Assembly: GCF_050487225.1 (NCBI RefSeq)
Contig: NZ_JBKQGY010000002.1
Span: 496,001-560,000, forward strand
DNA from: Paenalcaligenes sp050487225
GTDB lineage: Bacteria; Pseudomonadota; Gammaproteobacteria; Burkholderiales; Burkholderiaceae_B
Length of the DNA stretch: 64,000 nucleotides
Reading direction: 5' to 3'
Position numbers and translations under genes: made by a program. Every line of letters starts with the position of its first letter. Positions within the stretch are counted from its first letter, which is position 1. This document shows, piece after piece, positions 18,031-26,461 of this stretch. Under the pieces are notes generated by a model that ran no database searches, had not been told where the DNA came from, and saw nothing but the letters and a program-made list of their open reading frames with translations.

Positions 18031-18698
18031 TCACCTGTTGTACGGCCCAACTAGCGTAAAGGTATCGCTGTAATAGCTATGATCGATGAGTAACCAACCG
18101 TCAAAATAGCTCAGGGGCGTTAATTTAAAACCACCACCAAATCGACTAGAGAGCTTGGAGGATAAAAACTCAAATGAAGCGCTAGTGTTATCTTCATAGA
18201 AAATTTTCACCGTAAATGCCGAAACGGGTGTGGTTCGTAACACGAGGCTCGTTCTCTCATTACTGTGCATCACCATATGGGGCATCTGGAATCCAATGCC
18301 TGTAATCTTGCCTTGGTAGGCATACTTATACCCAATAACCGGCTTGTTTTCGATGTTATAGCGGCGTAGTCTTTTTCTGAATTTAAGCCCAACTGATACA
18401 GGTGCGTGCTATAGCCCCCTATCAAGAGGGTCCCGTCCTCCAGCCTAGTTACCCAGCTTATACCGCGCGTTTCCTTGGTTGGCGGATTATCCATAATCTG
18501 GTCAAACTCTGCTTGCGTGGCAGGTTCTTCTGTCTTGGCTGTGTAGTCTTTCTCGTACTTAATGCCATAAATATCATTAGCAACATCTTGTACAAGCTCA
18601 GGCGAAGGCGTGGGATGACTCCATCTCACATTGGCACAACCAGACACTACCGACACGCACAACAGCACGAACAACCATCTTAAAAACGTATGACGCAT
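18031..18698 (-). pseudogene. Frameshifted lipoprotein gene
   Basis: The upstream frame (18698 to 18270) starts with a lipoprotein signal (LLCVSVVSGC, lipobox Cys at about residue 21) and reads sensibly to HLYQLGLNSEK near 18370. After that the frame turns into unlikely sequence and stops at 18270. The +1 frame continues with sensible sequence (RRYNIENKPVIGYKYAY, then GKITGIGFQMPHMVM) to a stop at 18031. The join falls at a five-A run in codons GAA AAA GAC or just after it. This is a one-base loss in an otherwise continuous protein of about 220 residues. It may be a true pseudogene or a read error. No family was recognised. Confidence 0.72.
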
Positions 18699-19016
18699 CC
18701 CAGTCTCTTTATAGGGGAAATAAATCTTCCCATCGTATCAAACACAACACCAGATGTCTGATTTCAAATGCATCAAGCAAATGGAACACACACCATCGCC
18801 TAGCCCATCCACAGCAAGGTACGACTCTAGGATAGAGGCAAGCAGGCTGGCTCCCACCACCACCCGAAGCACCATTTTATTATTAGCAATACCTTAATTA
18901 CCGATTCAAGCATGTAGACATTCATCTCTTTCTTATAAAGAAAGATGAATTGCGTATTTTTGCAAAGTAAATCGCCTTCCTACACTGTGTCTCATCACTC
19001 TATCAGGAAGACCTTC
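18699..19016. other. Promoter region of the sulfonate-type ABC operon
   Basis: A 318-bp region between divergent genes. The only clear structure is the inverted repeat at 18920-18950 described separately. AGGAAG at 19006-19011 is the ribosome site for the ATG at 19017. Confidence 0.5.
18920..18950 (+). promoter_or_regulatory. Inverted repeat upstream of the sulfonate-type operon
   Basis: ATTCATC-T-CTTTCTT, centre ATA, then AAGAAAG-ATGAAT: about 13-14 paired bases with one bulged T. It lies 66 bases before the start codon at 19017, a plausible operator site. The regulator is unknown; no LysR gene of Cbl/CysB type is adjacent. Confidence 0.5.
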
Positions 19017-20054
19017 ATGCCTATCTTCAAAAAACTCATCGCCACCCTGCTATTAACAGCCAGCGTGGCACCTATTAGCGCTGCTGTTGCACAAGAATCT
19101 ATTGATGAAGTGCGTTTTGCGTGGGCAGGTGGCCCTCGCACATGGGTTTTAGGACAAATAGACAAGTCTTTCGACCACGCTTTTAACGCACCCGTAAAGT
19201 GGATAGCCTTTAACTCTGGGGCAGATGTGCTGGCCCTCTTTGCCGCCAAAGAAATTGATATTGCTCGGTTTGGTTCCAGCCCGGCGGCGGCTGGTATCGC
19301 CCGTGGCTTACCCATTGAGGTCATTGGTGTACAAGAAATCATTGCCACCAGTGAACGCTTAATTGCCAAGCCCGGTATTAACTCTCTCAAAGACCTTGAG
19401 GGCAAACGCGTTGCTTACCCAGCCAACTCCACCGCCCAATTTGCGTTTGAACAAGCCATACAGTTAGCGAGCAATGGCGCTGATCGCTCCAAAATACACA
19501 CGGTCGCTTTGAAACCAGCAGAAATCGTCTCGGCCTGGCAGCGCGGTGATATTGATGCGGCTTACGTTTGGGGGCCGTTTAGCCAACAGCTGGAAGCCGA
19601 ACAAGGCAAAGCACTGTTTGCTACTCAGGATTTAGCCAACTATGGCGTACTGGTTTTCAATAACTACGTAGTACGCAAAGAGTTTGCTGATCAACATCCC
19701 GAATTGATCGTGAAGTTTCTGGAAGTCGCACAAGAAAAAGCCGACGAATATTTGGCTGACCCACACGCCGCCTCAGAAAAAATCGCCCAACATTTACAGA
19801 TTCCTGTAGAAACCGTGAGCGCTACCTTGGCTGGCCTCACCTACCCGTCCATCACCGAGCAATTAACGGTGGACTACTTGGGCGACAGCACCACTAAAAC
19901 CGATTCCCGCATTACCCACTCTTACAAGAGTGCGGCCGATTTCTTGGCCAATATTGGTGAACTGCGGCCATCCGATGTACCTGCCAGCTACGCTGGTGCG
20001 ATCAACACCCGTTATTTGGAGCAGGCCGCGCACAACGCCGCCGCCAAGCCATAA
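19017..20054 (+). CDS. TauA/SsuA-type sulfonate ABC transporter substrate-binding protein
   Basis: A 345-residue exported protein; residues 1-25 are a signal peptide ending AAVAQ. The mature part begins VRFAWAGGPRTWVLGQ and contains FGSSPAAAGIARGLPIEVI and the DIDAAYVWGPF block typical of the TauA/SsuA/NrtA family of taurine, alkanesulfonate and nitrate binding proteins. Start chosen at 19017 because of AGGAAG upstream; the frame is open to 18945. It is first of five tightly packed genes with a permease, ATPase, PLP enzyme and racemase-family enzyme, so the cargo is likely a sulfur-containing amino acid such as cysteate rather than taurine itself (inference). Confidence 0.87.
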   Translation: MPIFKKLIATLLLTASVAPISAAVAQESIDEVRFAWAGGPRTWVLGQIDKSFDHAFNAPVKWIAFNSGADVLALFAAKEIDIARFGSSPAAAGIARGLPIEVIGVQEIIATSERLIAKPGINSLKDLEGKRVAYPANSTAQFAFEQAIQLASNGADRSKIHTVALKPAEIVSAWQRGDIDAAYVWGPFSQQLEAEQGKALFATQDLANYGVLVFNNYVVRKEFADQHPELIVKFLEVAQEKADEYLADPHAASEKIAQHLQIPVETVSATLAGLTYPSITEQLTVDYLGDSTTKTDSRITHSYKSAADFLANIGELRPSDVPASYAGAINTRYLEQAAHNAAAKP

Positions 20055-20867
20055 ATGTCTGTTTCTGCGTCACGATCCGCTGCACCTACGGGTGCAGCAC
20101 CCTGGAAATATGCGTTCATCAGTGTGATGGCCGTGGTTGTGTTTTTGTTGCTGTGGCAACTGTCTGGCACCTTGGGATGGGTAAACCCATTACTCTTACC
20201 GTCTTTGGGCGAGGTGTTCAGTACAGCCTTGGATTTAGCTGAAAACGGCTACCGTCAGTCTTCCCTCTGGCAACATATTGGCATCAGTGTGGCCCGCGCC
20301 GGCTTTGCGTTCCTGATGGCCATTGTGATTGGCGTACCCGTAGGGCTCATTATGGGGCGTTCAAAATGGCTGTCTGCCTTGTTAGACCCGTTTGTGCAGT
20401 TCTTGCGCCCCCTACCTAAAATCGCCCTCATTCCATTGGTTATTTTGTGGTTCGGCATTGATGAAGGCGCTAAATTTTTTCTGATCTTCATTTCTACGTT
20501 ACTCAGTATCTTGGTGGGTTCTGCCGCTGCCGTACTGAACGTAAGCCACAACCGATTGCGCGCCGCCGCTACCTTAGGGGCCAACCGTCGCCAAATTTTC
20601 TGGCACGTCATCTTACCCAATGCACTGCCCGAAGTTTTCACGACTATCCGACTCGCTATAGGGATAGGCTGGACATCGTTGATCGCTGCGGAAATGGTGG
20701 CAGCTGACTCCGGCTTGGGGTGGATGGTTATCAATGCAGGCACGTACCTGCGCACCGACATCGTCATGTTAGGCATTTTCTTGCTGGGCCTGTTGGGGTA
20801 TCTGTTTGATGCCGTACTGGTTATTTTGCAACGCAAACTCGTGCCATGGGCAGGAAAGGAAGCGTAA
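20055..20867 (+). CDS. TauC/SsuC-type ABC transporter permease
   Basis: A 270-residue inner-membrane permease with six helices. The cytoplasmic EAA-type loop is visible as AAATLGANRRQIFWHVILPNALPEVFTTIR near residues 172-200 (family consensus EAA---G-----------P). FLRPLPKIALIPLVILWFGI near 117 is typical of taurine/sulfonate permeases. It begins immediately after the binding-protein stop and its stop overlaps the ATPase start by one base (TAATG). Confidence 0.9.
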   Translation: MSVSASRSAAPTGAAPWKYAFISVMAVVVFLLLWQLSGTLGWVNPLLLPSLGEVFSTALDLAENGYRQSSLWQHIGISVARAGFAFLMAIVIGVPVGLIMGRSKWLSALLDPFVQFLRPLPKIALIPLVILWFGIDEGAKFFLIFISTLLSILVGSAAAVLNVSHNRLRAAATLGANRRQIFWHVILPNALPEVFTTIRLAIGIGWTSLIAAEMVAADSGLGWMVINAGTYLRTDIVMLGIFLLGLLGYLFDAVLVILQRKLVPWAGKEA

Positions 20868-21664
20868 TGAGCACGATCAAACTTCAACTGCATGCCGTGA
20901 GCAAAGCGTTCTCGCATGGCAAACAACCCCCACAAACAGTACTGGATGATATCCATCTGGATATACACCAAGGTGAATTTCTCTGTTTGCTAGGCCCTTC
21001 TGGGTGCGGTAAATCCACCTTGCTCAATCTATTAGCAGGCTTTGACCACCCTGACCACGGACAACTGCTGCTTGATGGTCAAGCCATTACCGCCCCTGAT
21101 CCCAGCCGCGGCATGGTGTTTCAACAGCCCAACCTGTTTCCGTGGCTCACCGTACTCGACAACATCACGTTCGGCCCACGCATGAAAGGCCTACCCGAAC
21201 CCCATTATCTACCCCAAGCACAGCACTATTTACGGCAGATTGGGTTGGAGCGCTACGCCAACCACTACCCGTGGCAACTGTCAGGTGGCATGCGGCAACG
21301 TGTGGCACTCGCCCGAGCCTGGTTACCTGGGCCTGAAGTGCTGCTGATGGATGAGCCGTTTGGGGCCTTGGATGCGCAAACTCGGCTCATCATGCAAGAG
21401 TTACTCAACCGTATTTGGTCAGACACCGGCACCACCATTGTGTTTGTCACACATGATGTGGACGAAGCGCTATTTCTTGCTGACCGAATCGTTATGCTCG
21501 CCGCTCACCCCGGCAGAGTCAGAGAAATCATCAATGTCCCCTTTGCTAGACCGCGTACACCTGATGCCTTGCTTGTGAATCCCGACTACGCCATTGCAAA
21601 ACGTCGGATCCTGCAAATTTTGCGCGAAGAAAGCACCCATTTATTTGACGAGACACTATCGTGA
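20867..21664 (+). CDS. TauB/SsuB-type ABC transporter ATP-binding protein
   Basis: A 265-residue ATPase with Walker A GPSGCGKST (about residue 42), Q-loop FQQPNLFPWLTV, signature LSGGMRQRVALARA and Walker B VLLMDEPFGALD followed by the H-loop THDVDEAL. Length and the FPWLTVLDN segment fit the taurine/sulfonate/nitrate ATPase group. The ATG at 20867 (AGGAAAGGA upstream) is used instead of the in-frame ATG at 20846 inside the permease. Its stop overlaps the next gene's GTG start (GTGA). Confidence 0.92.
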   Translation: MSTIKLQLHAVSKAFSHGKQPPQTVLDDIHLDIHQGEFLCLLGPSGCGKSTLLNLLAGFDHPDHGQLLLDGQAITAPDPSRGMVFQQPNLFPWLTVLDNITFGPRMKGLPEPHYLPQAQHYLRQIGLERYANHYPWQLSGGMRQRVALARAWLPGPEVLLMDEPFGALDAQTRLIMQELLNRIWSDTGTTIVFVTHDVDEALFLADRIVMLAAHPGRVREIINVPFARPRTPDALLVNPDYAIAKRRILQILREESTHLFDETLS

Positions 21665-22680
21665 AACTATCCCATTTCCCCCGCGTAGTACTGACGCAAG
21701 CCCCTACCCCGTTACAACACCTACCCCGCCTGAGCCGCTTGCTAGGTGGCCCAGAAATCTATATCAAACGCGATGACAATACTGGCTTAGCCTTAGGTGG
21801 CAATAAAACCCGTAAGCTGGAGTTTTTGTTGGGTGATGCCTTAGCCAAAGGCGCTACTCACATCGTGACCCAAGGTGCCAGACAGTCCAATCACGTGCGC
21901 CAAACCGTTGCAGCGGCCACTGCGTTAGGGTTACGCACTACCGTATTGTTAGAAGAACGCATTCCAAACACGGATGACGACTATGACCACAACGGTAATG
22001 TGCTTCTGGATCGCATCTTCGGTGCGGTAATTGAAGCCCGACCTAGTGGGCTAGATATGAACCACGAACTGGTCGCCATTGGTGAACGCCTACAAGCAGC
22101 GGGTGAAGTCCCCTACCTCATTCCCGGTGGCGGCTCTAACGCCATTGGAGCCTTAGGCTATGTAGAATCGGCCCAAGAGTTACTGCAACAAATTAACCAG
22201 CAACAACTGGACGTACACCACGTCGTACATGCGACTGGCAGCACAGGCACACAAGCCGGTCTGGTGGTGGGCTTACAAGGCAACAATAGCCATATACCCG
22301 TGCTGGGCATTAGTGTCAGAGCCCCCCGCGACCGTCAAATCGAGAACGTCACCAAACTCGCCCGTCAAACCTGGGAGTTACTAGAAATACGCGGCGAGTT
22401 TCCTGCTGACACGGTAGAGGCCAATGCTGACTACGTAGGCGAGGGCTACGGCATCCCTACCCCTGCTACCCTAGAAGCCTTGTTTCTACTTGCCCGCACA
22501 GAAGGCATTTTGCTAGATCCTGTGTACAGCGCCAAAGGCTTTGCCGGTTTGTTGGACTACGTACGCAAAGGCATTTTTAAAGCTGGCCAAAACATCGTGT
22601 TTATACACACCGGTGGCGCAGCCGCATTGCCTGGGTACCGCAACATCTTAGAACGTTACGCTGCCGTGTATGAAAACTGA
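21661..22680 (+). CDS. PLP enzyme: D-cysteine desulfhydrase / L-cysteate sulfo-lyase-like
   Basis: A 339-residue fold-type II PLP enzyme of the ACC deaminase/D-cysteine desulfhydrase family. The PLP lysine is in LALGGNKTRKLEFLL (about residues 40-54), followed by TQGARQSNHVRQTVAAA, the phosphate-binding ATGSTGTQAGL and the C-terminal HTGGAAALPGY. DcyD releases sulfide and ammonia from D-cysteine; CuyA, from the same family, releases sulfite and ammonia from L-cysteate. Fusion in one transcript with a sulfonate-type importer favours a sulfonated substrate (cysteate), but the two activities cannot be told apart from sequence. It starts with GTG overlapping the ATPase stop. Confidence 0.83.
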   Translation: MKLSHFPRVVLTQAPTPLQHLPRLSRLLGGPEIYIKRDDNTGLALGGNKTRKLEFLLGDALAKGATHIVTQGARQSNHVRQTVAAATALGLRTTVLLEERIPNTDDDYDHNGNVLLDRIFGAVIEARPSGLDMNHELVAIGERLQAAGEVPYLIPGGGSNAIGALGYVESAQELLQQINQQQLDVHHVVHATGSTGTQAGLVVGLQGNNSHIPVLGISVRAPRDRQIENVTKLARQTWELLEIRGEFPADTVEANADYVGEGYGIPTPATLEALFLLARTEGILLDPVYSAKGFAGLLDYVRKGIFKAGQNIVFIHTGGAAALPGYRNILERYAAVYEN

Positions 22681-23404
22681 TACTCAGCCGTTCATGCTGG
22701 GTGTGCTGGGGGGAATGGGGCCACTCGCAACCGTCGATTTTCTACACAAGCTGGTTGCTGCTACCCCTGCCCAACGCGATCAAGACCACGTTCCCACTAT
22801 CGTGTGGAACGTGCCGCAAATTCCTGATCGCCAACAGGCTATCGCTGGCACGGGGCCATCACCTTTACCTCATTTGCTAGAGGCCGTGACACAGCTCAAT
22901 CACGCTGGTGCGACCCTATTGGTCATGCCCTGCAACACTGTCCATCACTGGATCACAGCGCTACAACCCAACAGCCCTGCCCCTTTTCTGCATATAGTCA
23001 CCGCTACAGTTGAAGCGTTGCAGCGCGCCTCGTACGGCTCGCCTCTCAAACGCATCGGTTTAGTCGCCACACGCGGCGCGCTACGTACACGCCTATACCA
23101 AGACATCCTGCAACAACATGGTGTAGAGGTACTAGAAAACACCGAGACAGAGCTAGACACGCTATTCATGCCCGGGTGCTATGCCATCAAACGCCATGCG
23201 CTGGATGAGGGGGCCGCCTTGATTGAAGCCGCCGCTCAAGCACTGGTTGATAGGGGTGCACAACACCTAATTTTGGCCTGCACTGAAGTAGCCTTAGCCC
23301 TCTCTCATGTGCACTCACCGTTACTGCACCACAGCACCGACCCTAATCAGGCTCTGGCTGAGGCGGTGGTGCAGCGATGGTTAGCTGTACGCCATGCTAC
23401 ATAG
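22670..23404 (+). CDS. Aspartate/glutamate racemase family protein
   Basis: A 244-residue protein with the family start GVLGGMGPLATVDFLHKL and the two catalytic cysteine motifs MPCNTVHHW (about residue 86) and LACTEVALAL (about residue 204), expected for a two-base racemase. Related enzymes (YgeA/RacX) racemise various amino acids with broad specificity. It overlaps the PLP-enzyme gene by 11 bases, so it belongs to the same transcript and may interconvert D- and L-forms of the imported amino acid. It ends convergently, overlapping the last 8 bases of the next minus-strand gene. Confidence 0.87.
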   Translation: MKTDTQPFMLGVLGGMGPLATVDFLHKLVAATPAQRDQDHVPTIVWNVPQIPDRQQAIAGTGPSPLPHLLEAVTQLNHAGATLLVMPCNTVHHWITALQPNSPAPFLHIVTATVEALQRASYGSPLKRIGLVATRGALRTRLYQDILQQHGVEVLENTETELDTLFMPGCYAIKRHALDEGAALIEAAAQALVDRGAQHLILACTEVALALSHVHSPLLHHSTDPNQALAEAVVQRWLAVRHAT

Positions 23405-24164
23405 CTTGTGCCTGAATCACATAATCAAAACCATGCCGTAACCCGCCTTCTTGCGCCACGTAGTTGAGGGCTCGTTGGCGTAGGTCGGCGATGTGTTCAC
23501 TCATCGCTAAGGCTAGGCCTCGATCTTTAAATCGCTGGGTACGCGCAGCACACATATCCAACTGACCATTCACGAAGTTTGCCCCATAACGTATGCCAAA
23601 CTGCTGTACGTCTACGGGCTTGAAATTGGCGTGACGCAACTGACGCAGCACCCATTCCAGCGGGTACTCGCGATAGGGACGCTCGTCTGCCAACAATAAG
23701 CAGGCATCACGTAAACGCCCTATTTCGGTGACCAGTTTTCCAGCATCATGATCGGCGTCATACGGCACGTAAGGGCTTAGGCCTATGACGTATAAATTAC
23801 CTCTGGCCAGTTGCCGCAAACGAGGAAACAACTGATCTTGCCAATAGGGGGCAAAGCCCTCTATCGCCCCCAGTAAGTAGTCTGCCAATACCGTATCAAA
23901 CTGCTCGTTAGCCAGCAGTTCCGCATTCATCCAGTTATCCACCAGTAAGCGATCTTGCTCTCTGGCGTGGAAAATGGGGGACTGCCGTATCTGACGCGCC
24001 ATGCCTTCGGCACCCGTAATCGCCGTCCAACTACTACTGTCTATGGACTGCAACCACCGCATAGAACCTAGCCCTGTGCCGGCATCCAGCACGTTTCCCC
24101 ATGGGGTTTGTGCCTGTAGCTCGGTGACTTTTTGGTAGAGTAAACCAATACTGGGGGTGGTCAT
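23397..24164 (-). CDS. SAM-dependent methyltransferase-like protein in the ZnuD-like operon
   Basis: A 255-residue Rossmann protein with motif I NVLDAGTGLGSMRWLQ near residue 25 and an acidic motif (VLADYLLG) near residue 98. Overall fold matches class I methyltransferases, but the sequence fits no subgroup I recognise. The gene starts two bases after the stop of the zinc-type TonB receptor, so both are probably driven by the Zur-box promoter at 26.3 kb. Substrate unknown; a role in metallophore or metal-homeostasis chemistry is possible but unsupported by further genes here. Confidence 0.7.
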   Translation of the reverse strand: MTTPSIGLLYQKVTELQAQTPWGNVLDAGTGLGSMRWLQSIDSSSWTAITGAEGMARQIRQSPIFHAREQDRLLVDNWMNAELLANEQFDTVLADYLLGAIEGFAPYWQDQLFPRLRQLARGNLYVIGLSPYVPYDADHDAGKLVTEIGRLRDACLLLADERPYREYPLEWVLRQLRHANFKPVDVQQFGIRYGANFVNGQLDMCAARTQRFKDRGLALAMSEHIADLRQRALNYVAQEGGLRHGFDYVIQAQAM

Positions 24165-24166
24165 GC

Positions 24167-26266
24167 TTAGAACTCCATCCGTACGCCAGCGATCACATTA
24201 CGCCCCGCCAAAGGTGCCGCTCTGGAAATAAAGGAGGTGTGGTTGTAGCCAAGTCTGTTAAACAAGTTATTGCCTTTTACGTAGAACTCATAGGTGTTGC
24301 CCGCCAGTTTGGTTTTATAGCTCACACCTGCACCAAACATCGCATACCCAGCCGTACGGCTTTCATAGTTAGCAATGCGATTCTGGCTGAAATGTTGGCT
24401 GTAGTTCAAGTAGGCCTGCCAGTTATTCCACGTAAAATCAGTGCGCACGCCTACTCTTGCCGCAGGAATACGCGCTAATGAACCACCATGATGGCGCAAG
24501 CTTCCACGCACATAATCCCCATAAACGGTTGCTTTCACAATAGGGTTGAACTGGTAAGACGCCTCGGCTTCTAGCCCTGTGAAACGGGCATCATGCTGGG
24601 TGTACTGAATCAATCGAAAATCTTCGTACTGATCCAGCGTGTTAGCGTAGATATAGTTTTTGATGTCGCTATGGAACAGGTTCACTGCAAACTGTGCTGC
24701 ACCTTCTGTTTTGCGTAACCCTAGATCTATGCTGTGGCTGGTTTCCTTTTTAAGATCCTGATTACCCAGCTCGTAGGTCAAGGTTGCAAAGTGCACCCCT
24801 CTTGCATAGAGTTCTTGAGCATTAGGCATACGTTGTGAACGCGAGAGCGATAGTGATGCTACGTAGTCTGGCGCAAAAGCCCATGACACACCTGCCGATA
24901 ACGATGCAGCCTGATCGCTATAGCGATTCAGCGGGCGTTTGACTGACTGCGTCTCTGGCTTAATCGTCTGCCACTCATAGCGTGCCCCCAACTCAAACCG
25001 CAGCGCATCCCACTCATAGCTTTCCACCATGAATAACCCTGTACTGTGGGTTTTGCTAGGAGGAATAAAGTTCTCGCTGCCGCCTACTGATTTGAAATTA
25101 GACTTGGATGCCTGCACCCCCACTACACCCGTTAAGCCCATCCACGGCTTATGCTGCAATTCGATACGGCCATCGTAGCCACGGTTGGTAAAGCGTGTAC
25201 CGGTTACGCCGTCATCACGCTCGTCATGTCGGTAATCGGTATAACCTGCTCTGAATCGCACACTCTCAAACCCTGGTAAAGGGTTATCTAACTCACCGCG
25301 CAGATCAAAACGGTCACTGCGCAACACCGCATTAGTTTGATGATCGTGCTCGTGATCATGGTCGTGGCCGTGATCGTGTCCGCCGTGGTCGTGATCATGG
25401 CCATGATCATGGCTGTGTCCCCCACAATGCAGTGAGGAACCATGAGGATGGCAGTCCTCGTACTCATGGGTGTGACCTGGCAAGCCATACTTGTCATAAC
25501 GGTAAGAGTAGGCTGCCCCGATGTACCCCCTATCGCCGACAAACGACACACCTAAGCTCATGTTATCGCTCAAGGTGTTGGAATTTCCAACCCGTCTGTC
25601 TTTCCAGTGCGGTACACGGTAATCCTTGCCCTCACTGTGGTTAGCATTCAGTTGCACCACCACTGAACCTGTATTGCCTGTTAGCGATATGGCTTCGGCA
25701 TTACCTTTATCGACGGTACTGCCTTGCAGTTGAATACGCCCTGAAAACGCTTTTTCGGGGATAGCGGTGGGGATTTTGTTATCCACAATATTCACCACGC
25801 CACCAATCGCACCTCCGCCATATAGCAAGGCAGACGGCCCACGCAGGACTTCTATGCGTTCTGCAGAAAAAATATCGGCAGGGATTGCATGGTCAGGCGA
25901 TACCCCCGACGCATCCATGAACTCCACCCCATCACTCAATACCTTCACACGCGGTGCCGTTTGGCCACGTATCACTGGGCGACCGGCACCTGCACCAAAG
26001 GTGTCACTATGAATACCAGGTGATTGTGCCAGCACATTACCCAAGGTATCAGCGGCATTTGTCGATAACAAATCATGTGTCTCTACGACAGTGATAGCGC
26101 CAACGGCTTTATTCAGTTCTGTATGCAGGGGCAAGGCTGAAATGCGTATAGCGCTTAATGTGGGCACGCTGGCATTCGCCGCGTCGCTATCCTGAGCCAG
26201 TGCCAACTGAACACTGCCCATACTCAGCATGACGCTTAGGCTAAGGGGTTTGAGAGGGAATTTCAT
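24167..26266 (-). CDS. znuD: ZnuD-like TonB-dependent zinc receptor
   Basis: A 699-residue outer-membrane receptor. Residues 1-24 are a signal peptide. A plug domain follows (VVETHDLLSTNAADTLGNVLAQSPGIHS near 59; GRPVIRGQTAPRVKVLSDG near 98; RIEVLRGPSALLYGGGAIGG near 136), then a beta barrel ending RMEF with terminal Phe. Between about residues 262 and 310 an extracellular loop holds about 19 His plus two Cys, mostly as His-Asp/His-Gly alternation. Neisserial ZnuD has a comparable His-rich loop and imports zinc. A near-perfect Zur box 30 bases upstream supports zinc rather than iron. It is followed directly by a methyltransferase-like gene. Confidence 0.9.
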   Translation of the reverse strand: MKFPLKPLSLSVMLSMGSVQLALAQDSDAANASVPTLSAIRISALPLHTELNKAVGAITVVETHDLLSTNAADTLGNVLAQSPGIHSDTFGAGAGRPVIRGQTAPRVKVLSDGVEFMDASGVSPDHAIPADIFSAERIEVLRGPSALLYGGGAIGGVVNIVDNKIPTAIPEKAFSGRIQLQGSTVDKGNAEAISLTGNTGSVVVQLNANHSEGKDYRVPHWKDRRVGNSNTLSDNMSLGVSFVGDRGYIGAAYSYRYDKYGLPGHTHEYEDCHPHGSSLHCGGHSHDHGHDHDHGGHDHGHDHDHEHDHQTNAVLRSDRFDLRGELDNPLPGFESVRFRAGYTDYRHDERDDGVTGTRFTNRGYDGRIELQHKPWMGLTGVVGVQASKSNFKSVGGSENFIPPSKTHSTGLFMVESYEWDALRFELGARYEWQTIKPETQSVKRPLNRYSDQAASLSAGVSWAFAPDYVASLSLSRSQRMPNAQELYARGVHFATLTYELGNQDLKKETSHSIDLGLRKTEGAAQFAVNLFHSDIKNYIYANTLDQYEDFRLIQYTQHDARFTGLEAEASYQFNPIVKATVYGDYVRGSLRHHGGSLARIPAARVGVRTDFTWNNWQAYLNYSQHFSQNRIANYESRTAGYAMFGAGVSYKTKLAGNTYEFYVKGNNLFNRLGYNHTSFISRAAPLAGRNVIAGVRMEF

Positions 26267-26295
26267 AAGTCACATGTAAAGGTAAGGTCTAAAAT

Positions 26296-26318
26296 GAAAT
26301 GTTATGTTATAACATAAC
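26296..26318 (-). promoter_or_regulatory. Zur box upstream of the znuD-like gene
   Basis: The 23 bases start GAAATGTTAT and continue GTTATAACATAAC. By eye this agrees with the proteobacterial Zur consensus (GAAATGTTATA-N-TATAACATTTC) at about 20 of 23 positions. It lies 30 bases before the receptor start, where zinc-bound Zur would block transcription when zinc is plentiful. Confidence 0.82.
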
Positions 26319-26413
26319 AATCAATAACAATTACCATTCCAATACAGGCTGTACTGATTTGTGGGTGATCACACACGTCCAAGGCTCTCTTACTCACTGC
26401 TGAGGACGTTGAA

Positions 26414-26447
26414 AACAAACAAGGCACCATGTGGTGCCTTGTTTGTT
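26414..26447 (-). terminator. Long perfect hairpin, terminator of the SDR gene
   Basis: AACAAACAAGGCACCA and TGGTGCCTTGTTTGTT are perfect 16-base complements separated by TG. On the minus strand it starts 15 bases after the SDR stop and its 3' arm is T-rich, so it should end that transcript before the Zur-box region. Confidence 0.75.
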
Positions 26448-26461
26448 CATGCTGTCATAAC

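Noticed and set aside
25320..25430. Repetitive GTGATCATGGTC-like tract suggesting a tandem repeat or CRISPR-like array
   Set aside because: It is the coding sequence of the His-Asp-rich loop of the ZnuD-like receptor; there are no spacers or constant-length repeats.
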